Assembly (NCBI RefSeq): GCF_963576615.1
Contig: NC_088714.1
Span: forward strand, 4,526,001 to 4,590,000
DNA from: Watersipora subatra
Lineage: Eukaryota; Bryozoa; Gymnolaemata; Cheilostomatida; Watersiporidae
Direction: 5' to 3'
Length of the DNA: 64,000 nucleotides
A program made the translations under genes and the position numbers. Under the pieces are notes generated by a model. It made no database searches. It was not told the DNA's origin and worked only from the letters and a program-made list of their open reading frames with translations. Positions 26,360-37,367 of the stretch are shown one piece after another. Position 1 is the first letter of the stretch, and each line of letters opens with the position of its first letter.

Positions 26360-29300
26360 CATGTCCTTGAGCGTCAATGGCTATCAATATAGGCCCATAT
26401 ACCTGATTGTACAACACAAATGACTGGCTAAGAGTTATTACTTACTTTTCTCGACCTACATGTAGTTTTGTATACATTGCTTGAATATGACGGCTCCAAA
26501 TCGGTCGTGAACACAGACGAACATGTTACACATGAGGTACGAGAATGAAGCTGTTGTGTTTGCCTAGGATTTTTAGCTCTTAGCTTACGCTTACGTCTTA
26601 GCTTACGTCTAGTCTTAGCTTAGCTTACTCTTAGCTTACGCTTACGTCGTCTAGTTATGCTTGAAAGGCAACGACGTAAAAAGTGTGCTTCGAAACACAA
26701 ATTCTAAAACCAACCGAACAAACGCTCATGCTTAATTTTTGGGAACTCTGCTAAGGCGAAGACTTTCGCCTTTGCACGAGGCCTAGGTCCGGCCTATTGC
26801 GCTACTTGCTGCGCGCTTGATGATCATTGGTGCGTCGTGGTGTTTTTGTTTTAAACGGCCCGTCTAAAATAGTTTGAACATGGCATTTCGTTTGCATTTT
26901 TCTATGTCAAAAGTTCATAATGTATCTAGTTTACCAATACATGACTTGTACCGAATTATATTAAGAGACTAAAAAATTATTTCAACGAGTTTTGCGGTTC
27001 AGTTTTCAAAAATGTATATTTTAGTTGGACCTTTATAAGCTGTTTGCATTTTTGTTTTTTACCTAAAGCGCAAATCATCTATTGGTAATCAAAGTGCGCT
27101 TTATTACTGTTAGTACATAATATTTACTGAAATGTCATAAAAGAGAGACTAACGTTGATTTGGTTCGATGCAACTTACCATTAAGCTTTCTTCAATCTTT
27201 GTGCACGCATTTACAATAAAAAATTTGGTAGTATCTCTTTGGAAGTGAAGCAAAATACATCTTCAAATACAATAAACAGTACATAGCTAGGCTTTCAGCA
27301 CAAAAAGCTGCATGGTTGCATCTTGGAATGTAAAAGCATATCTATCTATACATTCTAATCGTGCGTTGTACTTTGTTTAACAACATTGTTAATGTATTGT
27401 CGTCTCATCGTGAAGTCTGGTTGGATGTCACACGCTAGCAATTGCTGTAGATGTATAATCAAATATTTGTTTCAATTTTATATTCTATTTGGAAAAAAAT
27501 TGCATACTAAGGTGATTGTAAGTCGAGGCTTATTTGGACATACATTTTGGGTCTACCTTTTGGGTCATCGTATGGTTCTGCTTATTTTTTTCTGTTTACA
27601 TATAAAAGCTTGGGGCTGAAGAAAGCTGTATGCCTCTATTGAGGCATAACATTAATGTTTGCTCAGCCCATGTTTCTCCTTTTCGTAAGGTCAATTAGGC
27701 AGTGGGCCTAGGCAGTTTGTCGTTCATTTCCGTAGGCACCTTTCTTCAGTGGAAATTTTTTGCAATAAACTAGATTCAAGAGTGTAGAATTCATATCCAA
27801 TAAGTGGCCAGGCCTCCCATACCCACTAGTGAGAGAATGTTCACACCAGGTTTAATAGATGTTACTGAGTTGTCTTTTTGCACTAGGAAATGTGATTGGC
27901 TCTTTGCTGAGTTAGTCGCAGTTAGTTAATTTATTAAGAACAGCAAAGACTGGACGCAGTTAACCAAAAATTATCTTTCTTGTTATGCATGCCTAGTTTG
28001 CGCTTTGACACAGCTTTTATAACCCACATGATGATTCTAAAGAAGAGAATGTAATAAAATTGATTGCGCAAACAATTCAAACACTTAGTAACTATCTAGA
28101 AAGCTGAAAATACTTTCTATAAAGAGCCTAAAATGTCTCTTTTGGATGGTGTTTGCCTTCAACTCGACTCTTAGAATCACATACTATCTGAGGCTGACTG
28201 ACAAAAACAGGATTGAGCTTGCTAAAAAAAAACACGGGAGGTGATTATTTTTCATGTTTGAAATACCTATCATTAATACATTTTGTGAGCTAATGGAACT
28301 TATAATTATTTTATAAAATGATTATTATGCAATTTAAATACATCATTTATTGTAATTAAAATGAAAAAAACATTGATATAATATTTGGTACAAAGCTGCA
28401 GTGGCGGCTCTTGTTCACGGTGCTTGAGTTCATATTAGTAAATAACTAATGTAAATTTGGATCCAGCCAGGCATTAATCACTACTTTTACTGGACAAAGC
28501 ATGCATTTATTTACTCTGGATTAGTCGTCTTAAATGTACAAGTGATTGTGATTTCCCAGGTCATTCATGTTGTCTTAACATTTATTTGGCTACTTTAAAA
28601 AGTATAGCAAACTTGCTACTCATGATACATCTTGTCAGGATGAGCCACTACATGAAATGCAGTTCTGCTGTCTATTTCTGCACATCAATACCTACACTTA
28701 AATGTATATGCATGATCTGTGAAAATAAAATGCTGTACTACTCACACAAATCAACTTTTTCGAAAACTTTCCTTTATGTAGCTAAAACTGAGGCTGCTGA
28801 AATGTCCATCTATCCTGTAAACTAATTCGAAGAATGATTTCTTCAGTTGCTTTGACTATGGTTAGTAATTTATAAGCGGTGTTTTGTATTGTTTTGCAGA
28901 CCAGCTTGTACTGGTATGGTATCAAAAATTGGGATTACATCACCCTGAAAGCAGCTATGATTCCTCAGCTTATTTGAACCCCTTCTATTGACTTGTTCAA
29001 ACATGCTTCAATGTAAGCATTTTGCGAGTGGTGCACCTGCCTACCTATTCAATGGGATTGAAGAATGCTGCTACCATCAAACAGCTCGCGTGTATACTCA
29101 TGCACTTCAACTGAGACACCGCTTTTTTAGTGATCTACCTATGGCCTATCATAGCAAGTTTAATGAGTGTATTTCTATCCTGCCCAATACTGTGAAATAT
29201 TGATCATCAACGGAATAAATCATGAAGATTGTCCCACGATTGATACCTATGGTATCTTGATACTTTTCAGTTAAAGGGAGAAGTAGAGCAATGCCTCTAA

Positions 29301-29914
29301 CTGTAGTTTCTGGATATTTCAGCTTAATTCATGTGAGGACAACTTAGTCAGAAACTCTCTCACCAGAATTTTGCCAAGAGTTTGAACATCGTGTGTTCAA
29401 AGAAGACCAGTTCATATTTATGACAGACATCGAACAGTACCATAAATTTTGTGACTCCCAACTATTGAGGATGTGAGCCATCGCTGGCGCTTATCTAAGC
29501 TCTGCTTACCCGTGCTATTCCTTCAACTTTTGGATAACGTGCTGGTATCATTCTTCGTGTACTTATTGCTCGCACAAAGAAGTACAAGGCTGTTCGTGTG
29601 GATTTTGTGATCGGTAACTATTGCAAGAAAATCATCAAGGGGAGTGAGTGAAGCAAGAGGTGATAAAGAGTCTAAAAAGCAATCTTTAAATTAGTAGCAA
29701 AACTGTAAAGATAGTTACTGACTGAAAAGTTTCTTTAAAGTCTGGAAGAAGCGAGAAAGTGTTGTTAGCATTCATTGTTTCACACTGGAAGACTACAGTT
29801 AAGCATGATACCTTGATACACAATACTACAATAATAAGATCATGCTACCGGCTTAGTATTAACCTTTATGCTTAACCCACCACTTCAGAGTAATCTACTT
29901 TGACTTGTGATAGT
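26360..29914. other. No gene recognised
   Basis: Contains the irregular repeat at 26.6 kb and a GC-richer patch at 26755-26870. Open frames at 27386, 28586 and 28988 show no recognisable domain. The 28.9-29.7 kb part may belong to the same relic as 29915-30215, but I could not align it. Confidence 0.45.
26570..26655 (+). repeat. Irregular TTAGCTTACG-type repeat
   Basis: About eight imperfect copies of AGCTTACGCTTACGTCTT-like words. Confidence 0.7.
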
Positions 29915-30215
29915 GAGGAGGCAGACACGTCTCTTGCTGCATACATTTCATGCTGCTGATGACTATTAACCGGTGTTGATGCCATCTTTTAACACCTATG
30001 TTGCTATCATGGCACTTGTTTATGGTAAAATTAGCAATTGACTGTTTTTTTTATTTGACAAGAAGCCGCAATTACGTCAGAGCAATGGCTACTACAATGT
30101 AAGCTCGGAGATAGTCTATGCGAGAGTTTGATAGGTTTGCATGCGTTCTCCGGCAGTGATGCAGTTTTATCCTTTCGGGCAAGAGAAGAAAAGTCATCGG
30201 AATGTTATCAAAACA
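29915..30215 (+). pseudogene. Fragment of a repeat-associated protein family (EEADT ... GLHAFSGSDAV)
   Basis: Across shifted frames the plus strand reads CDSEEADTSLAAY, TYVAIMALVYGKI and LCESLIGLHAFSGSDAVLSF. These match, in order, the EEADTR, SPDTDV and GLHAFTGCDS blocks of a protein family multiplied in many invertebrate genomes. I cannot name its function. Several stops and frame changes; clearly a relic. Confidence 0.5.
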
Positions 30216-30851
30216 TGTCGGCTGTCAGCAGGCAATGAAAAAACTCGGAAATACATTTAGGTTTTAGGCAACCATTCTTTCTGTGAGACCCACACATGCA
30301 GACTCCATGGCCAGAATGATAGCATCCAGGAATATGGTTCAGACATCAACTGGTTAAGGCACATGCTATTTGTGTCCAAATTTGGTGCAAGTCCTTCCCT
30401 CTCTCCCTGCCAGAGAGAACATTTGCCAATGTATGTGTCAATGCCAATGTCCATGCTAATACCGATGAGCGTGTGTAAATTACATAGAAGCTGTATGGAA
30501 AGAAGCAACATTTAATATCACTCATATACTCACAGTTCCATTCTCACAAGGAGCAATAGACTTGTAGTAGCACATAGACTATTTGCCAATGTACAATTTC
30601 CTTTACATGGGTGGAGACTGATAAGGAAAATGATGAGTATGCAGTGAAATGTCACACCAGTATTATCATCCCACTTCATAATTCATCAGCGTTAGATTAT
30701 AGAACATAATTATATCGTTTAGATTTCATATAGACTAATATAAGCAGTGAGAGGAAGTTTCAGTCACGTTACATAACCCAGAATGCTATGTCTAATTTAA
30801 ATGACATAACGGCTCATATTGCCTCAGAATTTAATGAATCTCGCCGTAACT

Positions 30852-30975
30852 TAATTGGTAAGATGTTTGCCTGGCAAGCGGGAGGTTTTGATATCAAATC
30901 CAGCATGAAATGGATATTTCATTCCAACATTTTAATAGCTATAGCTGGCCACGCCGAAGTACGGTCAAACACACC
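30852..30975 (+). mobile_element. tRNA-derived SINE copy
   Basis: TTAATTGGTAAGATGTTTGC (A-box region), GGTTTTGATATCAAATCC (B-box region) and the family tail TTTTAATAGCTATAGCTGG shared with the copies near 14.85 and 35.6 kb. The 111-codon open frame 30788-31123 overlaps it and is probably not a gene. Confidence 0.65.
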
Positions 30976-32959
30976 ATCTTTCAGATTTATGAATATACTA
31001 GCGGCATTACCTGTCTACAGGAATAGATTCATGTACAGCAAGCGGTTTATTGAGAGTTATCTTTCATACTGTAAAGAATTTGCCTCTGATACATCGGTGA
31101 AGTCGTTTGAGGGTGCGCGCTGATTGTCATTTACTTCATCAATATTCAAAAACAAACCCTAGTTCTATTGCGTAATGTCTGGATTTTAAATACCAACAAC
31201 CCGAACTCAAGACATGCAGTTATGACTTTGATGCATCGACATAGTTGCATCAACGTTCATTGACCTTGCGAATCACCCCGAAGACAAAACTTGTGGGGTA
31301 ACCTACCAGCTCAATAATTAAACTTTCAGCAAAGTTCACAAGTTCTATTTTTGATAAAGACAGAATTTGTCAAAGAACAACCGGTCACAAAATATTAAGT
31401 TTAAGATGCTATTTAAGCAGTTGAAACAAAATGGATCTAATAAAAATCAGTAAAACAGGAGAAAAAGTTAATAGATTAAATATGATCCAAGACTTGAATA
31501 CAAAGTTTTAAAATAAGTCTATAACTCCCAAGTTGTAGGACTCAGCAACTGCCTTACATTATATTGTAAAATAGCTCAACTTGCATTGCTCTGTGTAGAT
31601 CCAGTGACTGAATGCTGAACTTAGGAAAATGCTGCAGTATTTATTCTGTTTTTTACTATCTATAGGAGATAAAAATAAGTCAGGGTATCGTTGGCTAAAA
31701 GAATTGTGACGAGCAAAATATTACAACATGTGAAAGATCCTGCGGAAAAATTGTGAATATTAAAATTTCAAAAATAGTTACTTTTGCGGCTGTGTCTGAT
31801 ATTAAATTGTCATTTCTGGCTGGTCATTTCTTGCTTCGGTTTGGTCTTAGTTCGAACGTCTAGGGGAGGTAGTCCCCGGGCACCGCCTCAGGTGTGTATT
31901 TCGCTGGCTATCCTTTATTTACTGGATTTCATCTCTTTCCTAACCCTTGGTCTGGTAGCTCAGGTGTTTGAAGAGACGGGTCTTGTTACCGCATATGAGA
32001 TAGTGGAATTGCAGGTTATGGTAGTGTTGGCTCTCACGAAGTTGCAGCGTGTGTAATTTCCTAGCCATGGAAATGATCCTTTAGGTGTCGGATAATTAGG
32101 TTTTCATAAATCAAGACTTCTCCGGTTCGTGATTAATTGCAGCTTGTTGTTTCAGAGGTGTAGTGCTTTCTTTTTCAAAGGCCTATGTTCAAGCAGCATT
32201 TCGACGAGATTGGCAGTAAATGCTCCTTTTTCCAAAAGCATGTTTATAATACTGTAAAGCAACTCCAAATATGCAGCCTACTGAAATTGTTTATCTGATC
32301 CGACTGCATACACATATACAGTCATGCATGTCAATAATGTTGGGGAGAACAATGGATATCTGCAATGTGTTTGACAGCTAGTCTACAATGCATCAGTCTT
32401 GAACCACTCAAATCGAAGTTGTCCTATATTTGTACAGAGAAATGATAATGAAATTGACATTGCTAGGCAAACTGAAGTTATTTAAACTGGCAGTATTGAA
32501 AATTTGTGCATGATTTAAGAAATTTTACAAAATATTTGCTATTACTAGCATTTATTAAATGAAGACTCCTCCATGCTTAAAACACTAATCAGAGCTCACC
32601 AGTTTTTCATCTGTGTTTTGACACGGTATATACAAACAGTGCAACAGTAATGTGGTTGTGTTGACAAGATTTACTATCAGTAAAATTTACATGTATAACA
32701 CCACAGACAGTATGATGTCAACGCAGATACAGCATTAGCACCTTACAATAATAAAACAACGCCAACACGATAGCCTTTTTATGAGATATAATAAGGAAAA
32801 CGAATGCATGAAAATTTATGCACATATATACTGAAAGATATGTTAGGAAATGTTGCATATGGACAATATGTAGGTATAGCAGAACATGAAGGGCATAGCA
32901 TGACATAACAATAACATAGCATTAAATCAACGCAAGCTTGAAGTTACAATAACACAATG
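30976..32959. other. No gene recognised
   Basis: A GC-richer stretch at 31840-32050 gives a 90-codon open frame with no family similarity. The rest is AT-rich. Confidence 0.45.
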
Positions 32960-33072
32960 TTAATTTGACGCAACACTTGCGTATAGACAACATTTTTTGT
33001 TTTTCTGTTGGTTGTATGAACAAACAGTTTTCAACTTGTGCCTACTCTCGAGCAGGCAACGTACAGCTGGCT
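32960..33072 (-). pseudogene. PIF1/Helitron helicase C-terminal tail
   Basis: The minus strand reads QLYVACSRVGTS, then a TGA, then TNRKTKNVVYTQVL in the same region. QLYVACSRVG is helicase motif VI and NRKTKNVVY the usual end of Helitron RepHel proteins. It lies one frame away from, and directly after, the 23-residue repeats, so most of the Rep and helicase domains are missing. Likely an internally deleted Helitron copy. Confidence 0.6.
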
Positions 33073-33084
33073 GAGCAGCTGCTG

Positions 33085-33606
33085 TAGCTAGTGCATCATG
33101 TTCTTGTCGCCGCTGCATCTGCTCAGTGGTTTCTGCACGTCTGGCAGCTGTAGCAGCTGCTCTGAGCCGTTTGAGTCGCTGCTGGGTTGGCTCAGCAGTC
33201 TCTGCACTTCTAGCAGCTGCAGCATCTATTCTGGCCTGCTCTCGACGTAGCTGTGTTTGTTCAGCAGTTTTTGCTCTTCTAGCAGGTGCAGTAGCAGTTC
33301 TGTTTTGTTGTAGGCGTAGCTGTGTTTGCTCTGCAGTTTCTGCATTTCTAGCGGATGCAGTAGCTATTCTGTTTTGTTGTAGGCGTAGCTGTGTTTGCTC
33401 TGCAGCCTCTGCACTTTTAGCAGCCGCAATAGCAGTTATATTTCGTTGTAGGCGTAGCTGTGTTTGCTCTGCAGTTTCTGCACTTCTATCAGCTGCAGTA
33501 GCCGTTCTGGAATGTTCTAGCCATAGCTGTATTTGCTCGGCAGTTTCTGCTCATCTAGCTGCTGCTTTGCGAATTCGGTCTCTTTCTCTACGGGAATCAA
33601 TCTGTT
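33085..33606 (-). pseudogene. 23-residue (STPR-like) repeat domain, Helitron-associated
   Basis: On the minus strand a 69-bp repeat encodes about seven imperfect 23-residue units such as TAEQTQLRLQQNRTATAPAR, alternating AETAEQ with charged helices. This resembles the STPR DNA-binding repeats often found near the N-terminus of Helitron-encoded proteins in invertebrates. One TGA near 33554 breaks it. The plus-strand open frame 33126-33629 is an antisense shadow. The sequence downstream matches a Helitron helicase tail, which supports the assignment. Confidence 0.6.
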
Positions 33607-33999
33607 TTTGCGTTTTGGCAGTAGAGTAGGCTTTTTGGGAAGTGTCGTACTGCTTCAAGAAGTGAGCGTTTTAATTGGTAAAACTTCTGGTTTTTAGGTT
33701 ATTTGAGGTATATTTTCAATCCGGAGCGTTTTTAAAAGTGTATGAGATGGTGTGCTTTTTTGTAATATACCCTGCTCTCTTTCTTCTCACCCTCGCCTAC
33801 CGCAACGCTCGGAGTACCCGTGCAAGTTTTGTAGTAGCTGTAGTTCTTTAGTACTCGTAGCTGAAAAAAAATTAAAAGTAACTCAGCTGCGGAAGGAAAT
33901 GAACATGTTTACTATCACAAACAGTGGCAAATCCAACGTTTTTAACACTTTCACTGCCGTAGACGCATTTTTGCGACTTTCCCAGCAATTGCGTAGAAA

Positions 34000-34520
34000 C
34001 TAAATTTTATTATACGCTAATAACATAACCAACGATCTTGAGGACTTTTATGGTAGTGACAGTGTTGTCCGAAGATTTCTCTATAAAGTTAGCTTAAAAT
34101 TTAATTTTGAATTCATGTATGGAATGTCCAACTTGAAAACAAACATTTTTTGTGTTTCAATGACGATACAATGAATTTTTTGCATAGCAGTGTTTTTTAA
34201 CATGTTGGCAAAATAAAATATATAACCAAAACATTCTAGATAAAGTTTGAAATTGAAAAAATACTGTATACATATAAGCAATATCGGCAAATACATAAGC
34301 AATACATAGGAAGACACATAAGCATTATCGACAAAATGGCTGAATTTGAATAAAAAGTAATCTAATTTTATTACTTGTTGATAATATAACCAACGATTTT
34401 TAGGACTTTTATGGTAGTGACAATATTGTCCAAAGATTTTTTTTATAAAATTAGCCTAAAATTTAAATTTATATATTTGTTTGGGAATGTCCAACTTGAA
34501 AACGAACATTTTTGTGTAAG
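34000..34520 (+). repeat. Two diverged 150-bp direct repeats
   Basis: 34000-34155 and 34360-34517 share AACATAACCAACGAT, AGGACTTTTATGGTAGTGAC and GGAATGTCCAACTTGAAAAC in the same order, 362 bp apart. They look like an old tandem duplication or terminal repeats of a small unknown element. The spacer contains ATAAGCAATA repeats and no protein. Confidence 0.8.
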
Positions 34521-34609
34521 TTTTGTAAGTGCTTCCCGAGTTAAAAACAAATAATTGCTTATGTCGATGACATTATAGCCGATTCAGATTTTATCATTAC
34601 ACAGATACC

Positions 34610-34850
34610 ATACTTTTCAAACTATTAGCCACTACTTTTTTCTGATGATTTGCGCCATGCGGCTTATATAAGGGTGCGGCTATTCTGTGGTTTTTCTTTC
34701 ACCGCTAGGGCGCATTAACCAGAATCTCTGGTTAGCGCGCCTCTACCGGTGAAAGAAAATACGAAACAATGCCTAACGATACTGTTTCGTCAGGCACCTT
34801 TTCACTGCCATTAGGCATGGCAGTGAAAGAGTCGAGTAGTGAAGGTGTGG
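34610..34850 (+). mobile_element. Second, truncated copy of the inverted-repeat element
   Basis: Starts CCATACTTTTCAAACTATTA and follows the first about 170 bp of the 19.6-kb copy closely, including GCGGCTTATATAAGG, an ACCGCTAGGGYGCATTAACC block and a GCCTAACG...TTTCGTYAGGCAC hairpin. The distal inverted repeat is missing or too diverged to see. Confidence 0.8.
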
Positions 34851-35139
34851 CAATTCATAGACAATACAACATTGAATGAGAAGTACTTACCTTTTTGAAG
34901 TAGAAACTTAGTAGGTAATTTTCAACGCGAAAAGAATTGTTATGGTGGCCGAGAAAAAACAAACGTTCACGTGACCTTACGTTGGCTTCGTACCATCGCG
35001 GGGAAATTTATAAACAATCTATTTCGCCATAGACATTTCGGCAAAACATGACTGTTTCGGTTTAACAATAGGCGGTCTAAACGGCATCGATGATGAAATA
35101 GATTGTTCATAAATTTCACCGTACTATCGACTCGAAAAA

Positions 35140-35315
35140 AAAAGGAAAGACCGCTCTATGATCTATTTACTACTCATATTAATTCGCTTCGTACGACCGA
35201 AATTCGTACGACAAAAAAAGAAAGACCGCTCTATCATTTGTTTACTACTCATATTAATTCAGTTCGCTTCGTACGACCGAAATTCGTACGACAAAAAAAG
35301 GAAAGACCGCTCTTT
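35140..35315 (+). repeat. 75-bp tandem repeat, about 2.3 copies
   Basis: Unit includes GAAAGACCGCTCTATSATYT, TACTACTCATATTAATTC and TTCGTACGACCGAAATTCGT. The GTACGAC motif occurs twice per unit. Confidence 0.85.
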
Positions 35316-35374
35316 AAGGTGGACCAATACACGCCCGCCACACACACACAGATAGCCACAAAATAAGCTTATAA

Positions 35375-35690
35375 ACAATGAGAGGTGATGTAGTTGCCTG
35401 GCACATTTCCAATTGATAATTTGAGTAAGCTTACTAATAAGAGCTACTGCTTTTCATGATGTTACATCATCACGTAGCGTCGTAACGGAGAGCGGTAGCG
35501 TATTTGTTTCCATATAGTGACATATATCACCTAATGAATTCATCAAGCCCGTGTCGCTGAATTGGTAAGGCATTGGACTGGCGGACGGGAGGATCCGTGA
35601 TTTATTCCAAGATTTTAATAGCGATAGCTAGACAAACACACATGCGACCTTTAAGAAATATATATTATAGGTATAAGATTTATGTACACA
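35375..35690 (+). mobile_element. Second copy of the composite SINE repeat
   Basis: Shares TTGATAATTTGAGTAAGC with the 14.6-kb copy, then a tRNA-like head (GTCGCTGAATTGGTAAGGCA) and the tail TTATTCCAAGATTTTAATAG with AGCGATAGCTAGACAAAC. The B-box region is deleted relative to the other copy. Confidence 0.7.
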
Positions 35691-37249
35691 TATATATAGT
35701 TATACAGCTTACATGTACATGCAGCAATTATAGGATATCGAATGTTGGAAAATAGAAAGGTGAATTTTGACTTTACTACTCACATCTCAAATCAGTGCAA
35801 AGTAATTGTAAGAAAAAGTTGCAAATCTATTGCTTCTATGGAGGAAATCTTATTGACACGGGAAATAAATCATAAAACAGGTGTTTTATCAGATTTCTCA
35901 GCGAAGTAGAAATGACAGCTGCAGCAACTCTTCCGTTTTGTATTCCCCATACTTGAATCAGTCTAAATCATAGCAAAAGATTTTACTCAATGGATGTGCC
36001 AACCGAATTTCAAATTTCTAGAGCTCTTTTGTTTGCTTGGCCCACAGCCTACATGTTCTTGGCCTAACAATCTGTTAGCATCATGTTAGCAGCTTCTAAA
36101 CAATAATGTGCAATTCCTTTCTCCTCCAGCTTTATGTATTACTATTTTATTTTAGCCTTCAGATACTGATTGGTGCTGAAGGTCTTCGCAGTGGAACTGG
36201 TTTAGCGCTTAATATCAGTAAATTAACAAATGTGTGTTTATGGGTTAGTTAGTTTGCAAGTCTCTCATTTGAACTCTGGCGTTACCATTTCTCCAGAACA
36301 ACTTCTCGAGTATGCTATTAATCCTTTTTGCGCAATATCATTATGTATATGACAGTAGTGTGAATGCAATATGTATAGACATCAGACTTGCTAATTATCA
36401 ATTTCTAAATTTGTTTAATTTTTCATTTTTTCAAGTACCAGTTTCACTGTTATTCCAATACTAGCAATACACATGTGCGTGGCCAATCTAGAATTCTTTC
36501 TAATGCATGTCCTTTTCAAAAATTTGCTATGTTTTCATGCTTTGAAGATCTCTTCAATTGTAGTCACTATATTTAAAAATAGGGAATAATTGCAGTTAGG
36601 CTTCCATGTAAAAAGAATGCATGTGACTAATTTCTAAAATTCTAGTTGATCTTTCTGCCCAACTCAAATGTCTTTAAAGTAGGAACAAATAAACTTTCAA
36701 ACAAGTTGTACACAATTTTTAATAGTTTTATTTTACTTCAATTCAATTTTGCAAAAACAACTCTTAATTATAATAAACTAATACAAAATGGCTCTAGCTT
36801 GCGGGAGTTGGAATCTGTGAGAATTACCATCTCTATTGGTTGAAGGATGCTTCATATGATGAATTCTTCACTAAACAATAGTGTAGGCGGAATGATTTTT
36901 TAGTGATCAAACCAATACAGTGTTTGCATCTTCATGCATTGAAAGATGAAAAAGCTATAATTTTCAGTGGCATTACTCTTCTAATAACTGCTATGCTTGG
37001 CTGCGATAGTTAGCTATTTTATAACTTGAGATCTACCAGTGTAGTTTTATTTTAGGCAATTTCTTGAATAGTGCTTTTACAAAGTCTCAAGTATCCATAA
37101 GTTCAACAAATATCCATAAGTTTTTTATTGTTTATCGATATTTTACATGTTACGGAAGTGTATCATTGGCTACTTGTCTGTAGTTCAAATTGAAAAGAAA
37201 TCTTATATCGAAGGTATTGTATTTTAGATATCTTATATATTTTAGCATA
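35691..37249. other. Region upstream of HHAT exon 1
   Basis: Should hold the HHAT promoter and any 5' untranslated exon. No TATA box or initiator can be assigned with confidence. A weak exon-like segment follows TATTTTATTTTAG at 36155, ending near GTTTAG 36200, and could be untranslated. Confidence 0.35.
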
Positions 37250-37367
37250 ATGAAGCCCAACAAAGCTGGACAAGGAAGGTTTTCCATGATGGAAATGTTC
37301 ATTTCTGCGTTGCTTTATGTTACGTTTGTCTCCCGCTGCCTATACCTTGTGTATAAAGCATCTTTAG
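37250..37367 (+). CDS. HHAT: HHAT coding exon 1
   Basis: Encodes residues 1-39 plus one nt (ends phase 1). It begins MKPNKAGQGRF and then a first hydrophobic segment (MFISALLYVTFVSRCLYLVY) that matches the position of the first membrane helix of HHAT. The donor is AG|GTAAGC. The frame is open upstream to 37190, but a TTTTAG acceptor-like site lies a few bases before this ATG, so a 5' untranslated exon upstream is likely. I did not locate that exon or a promoter. Confidence 0.8.

Noticed and set aside
30788..31123. 111-codon plus-strand frame as a gene
   Set aside because: Overlaps a tRNA-derived SINE copy with the family tail. No domain seen.
33126..33629. Plus-strand 167-codon frame rich in Ala, Ser and Cys
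   Set aside because: Antisense shadow of the 23-residue repeat domain on the minus strand, which has the family pattern.
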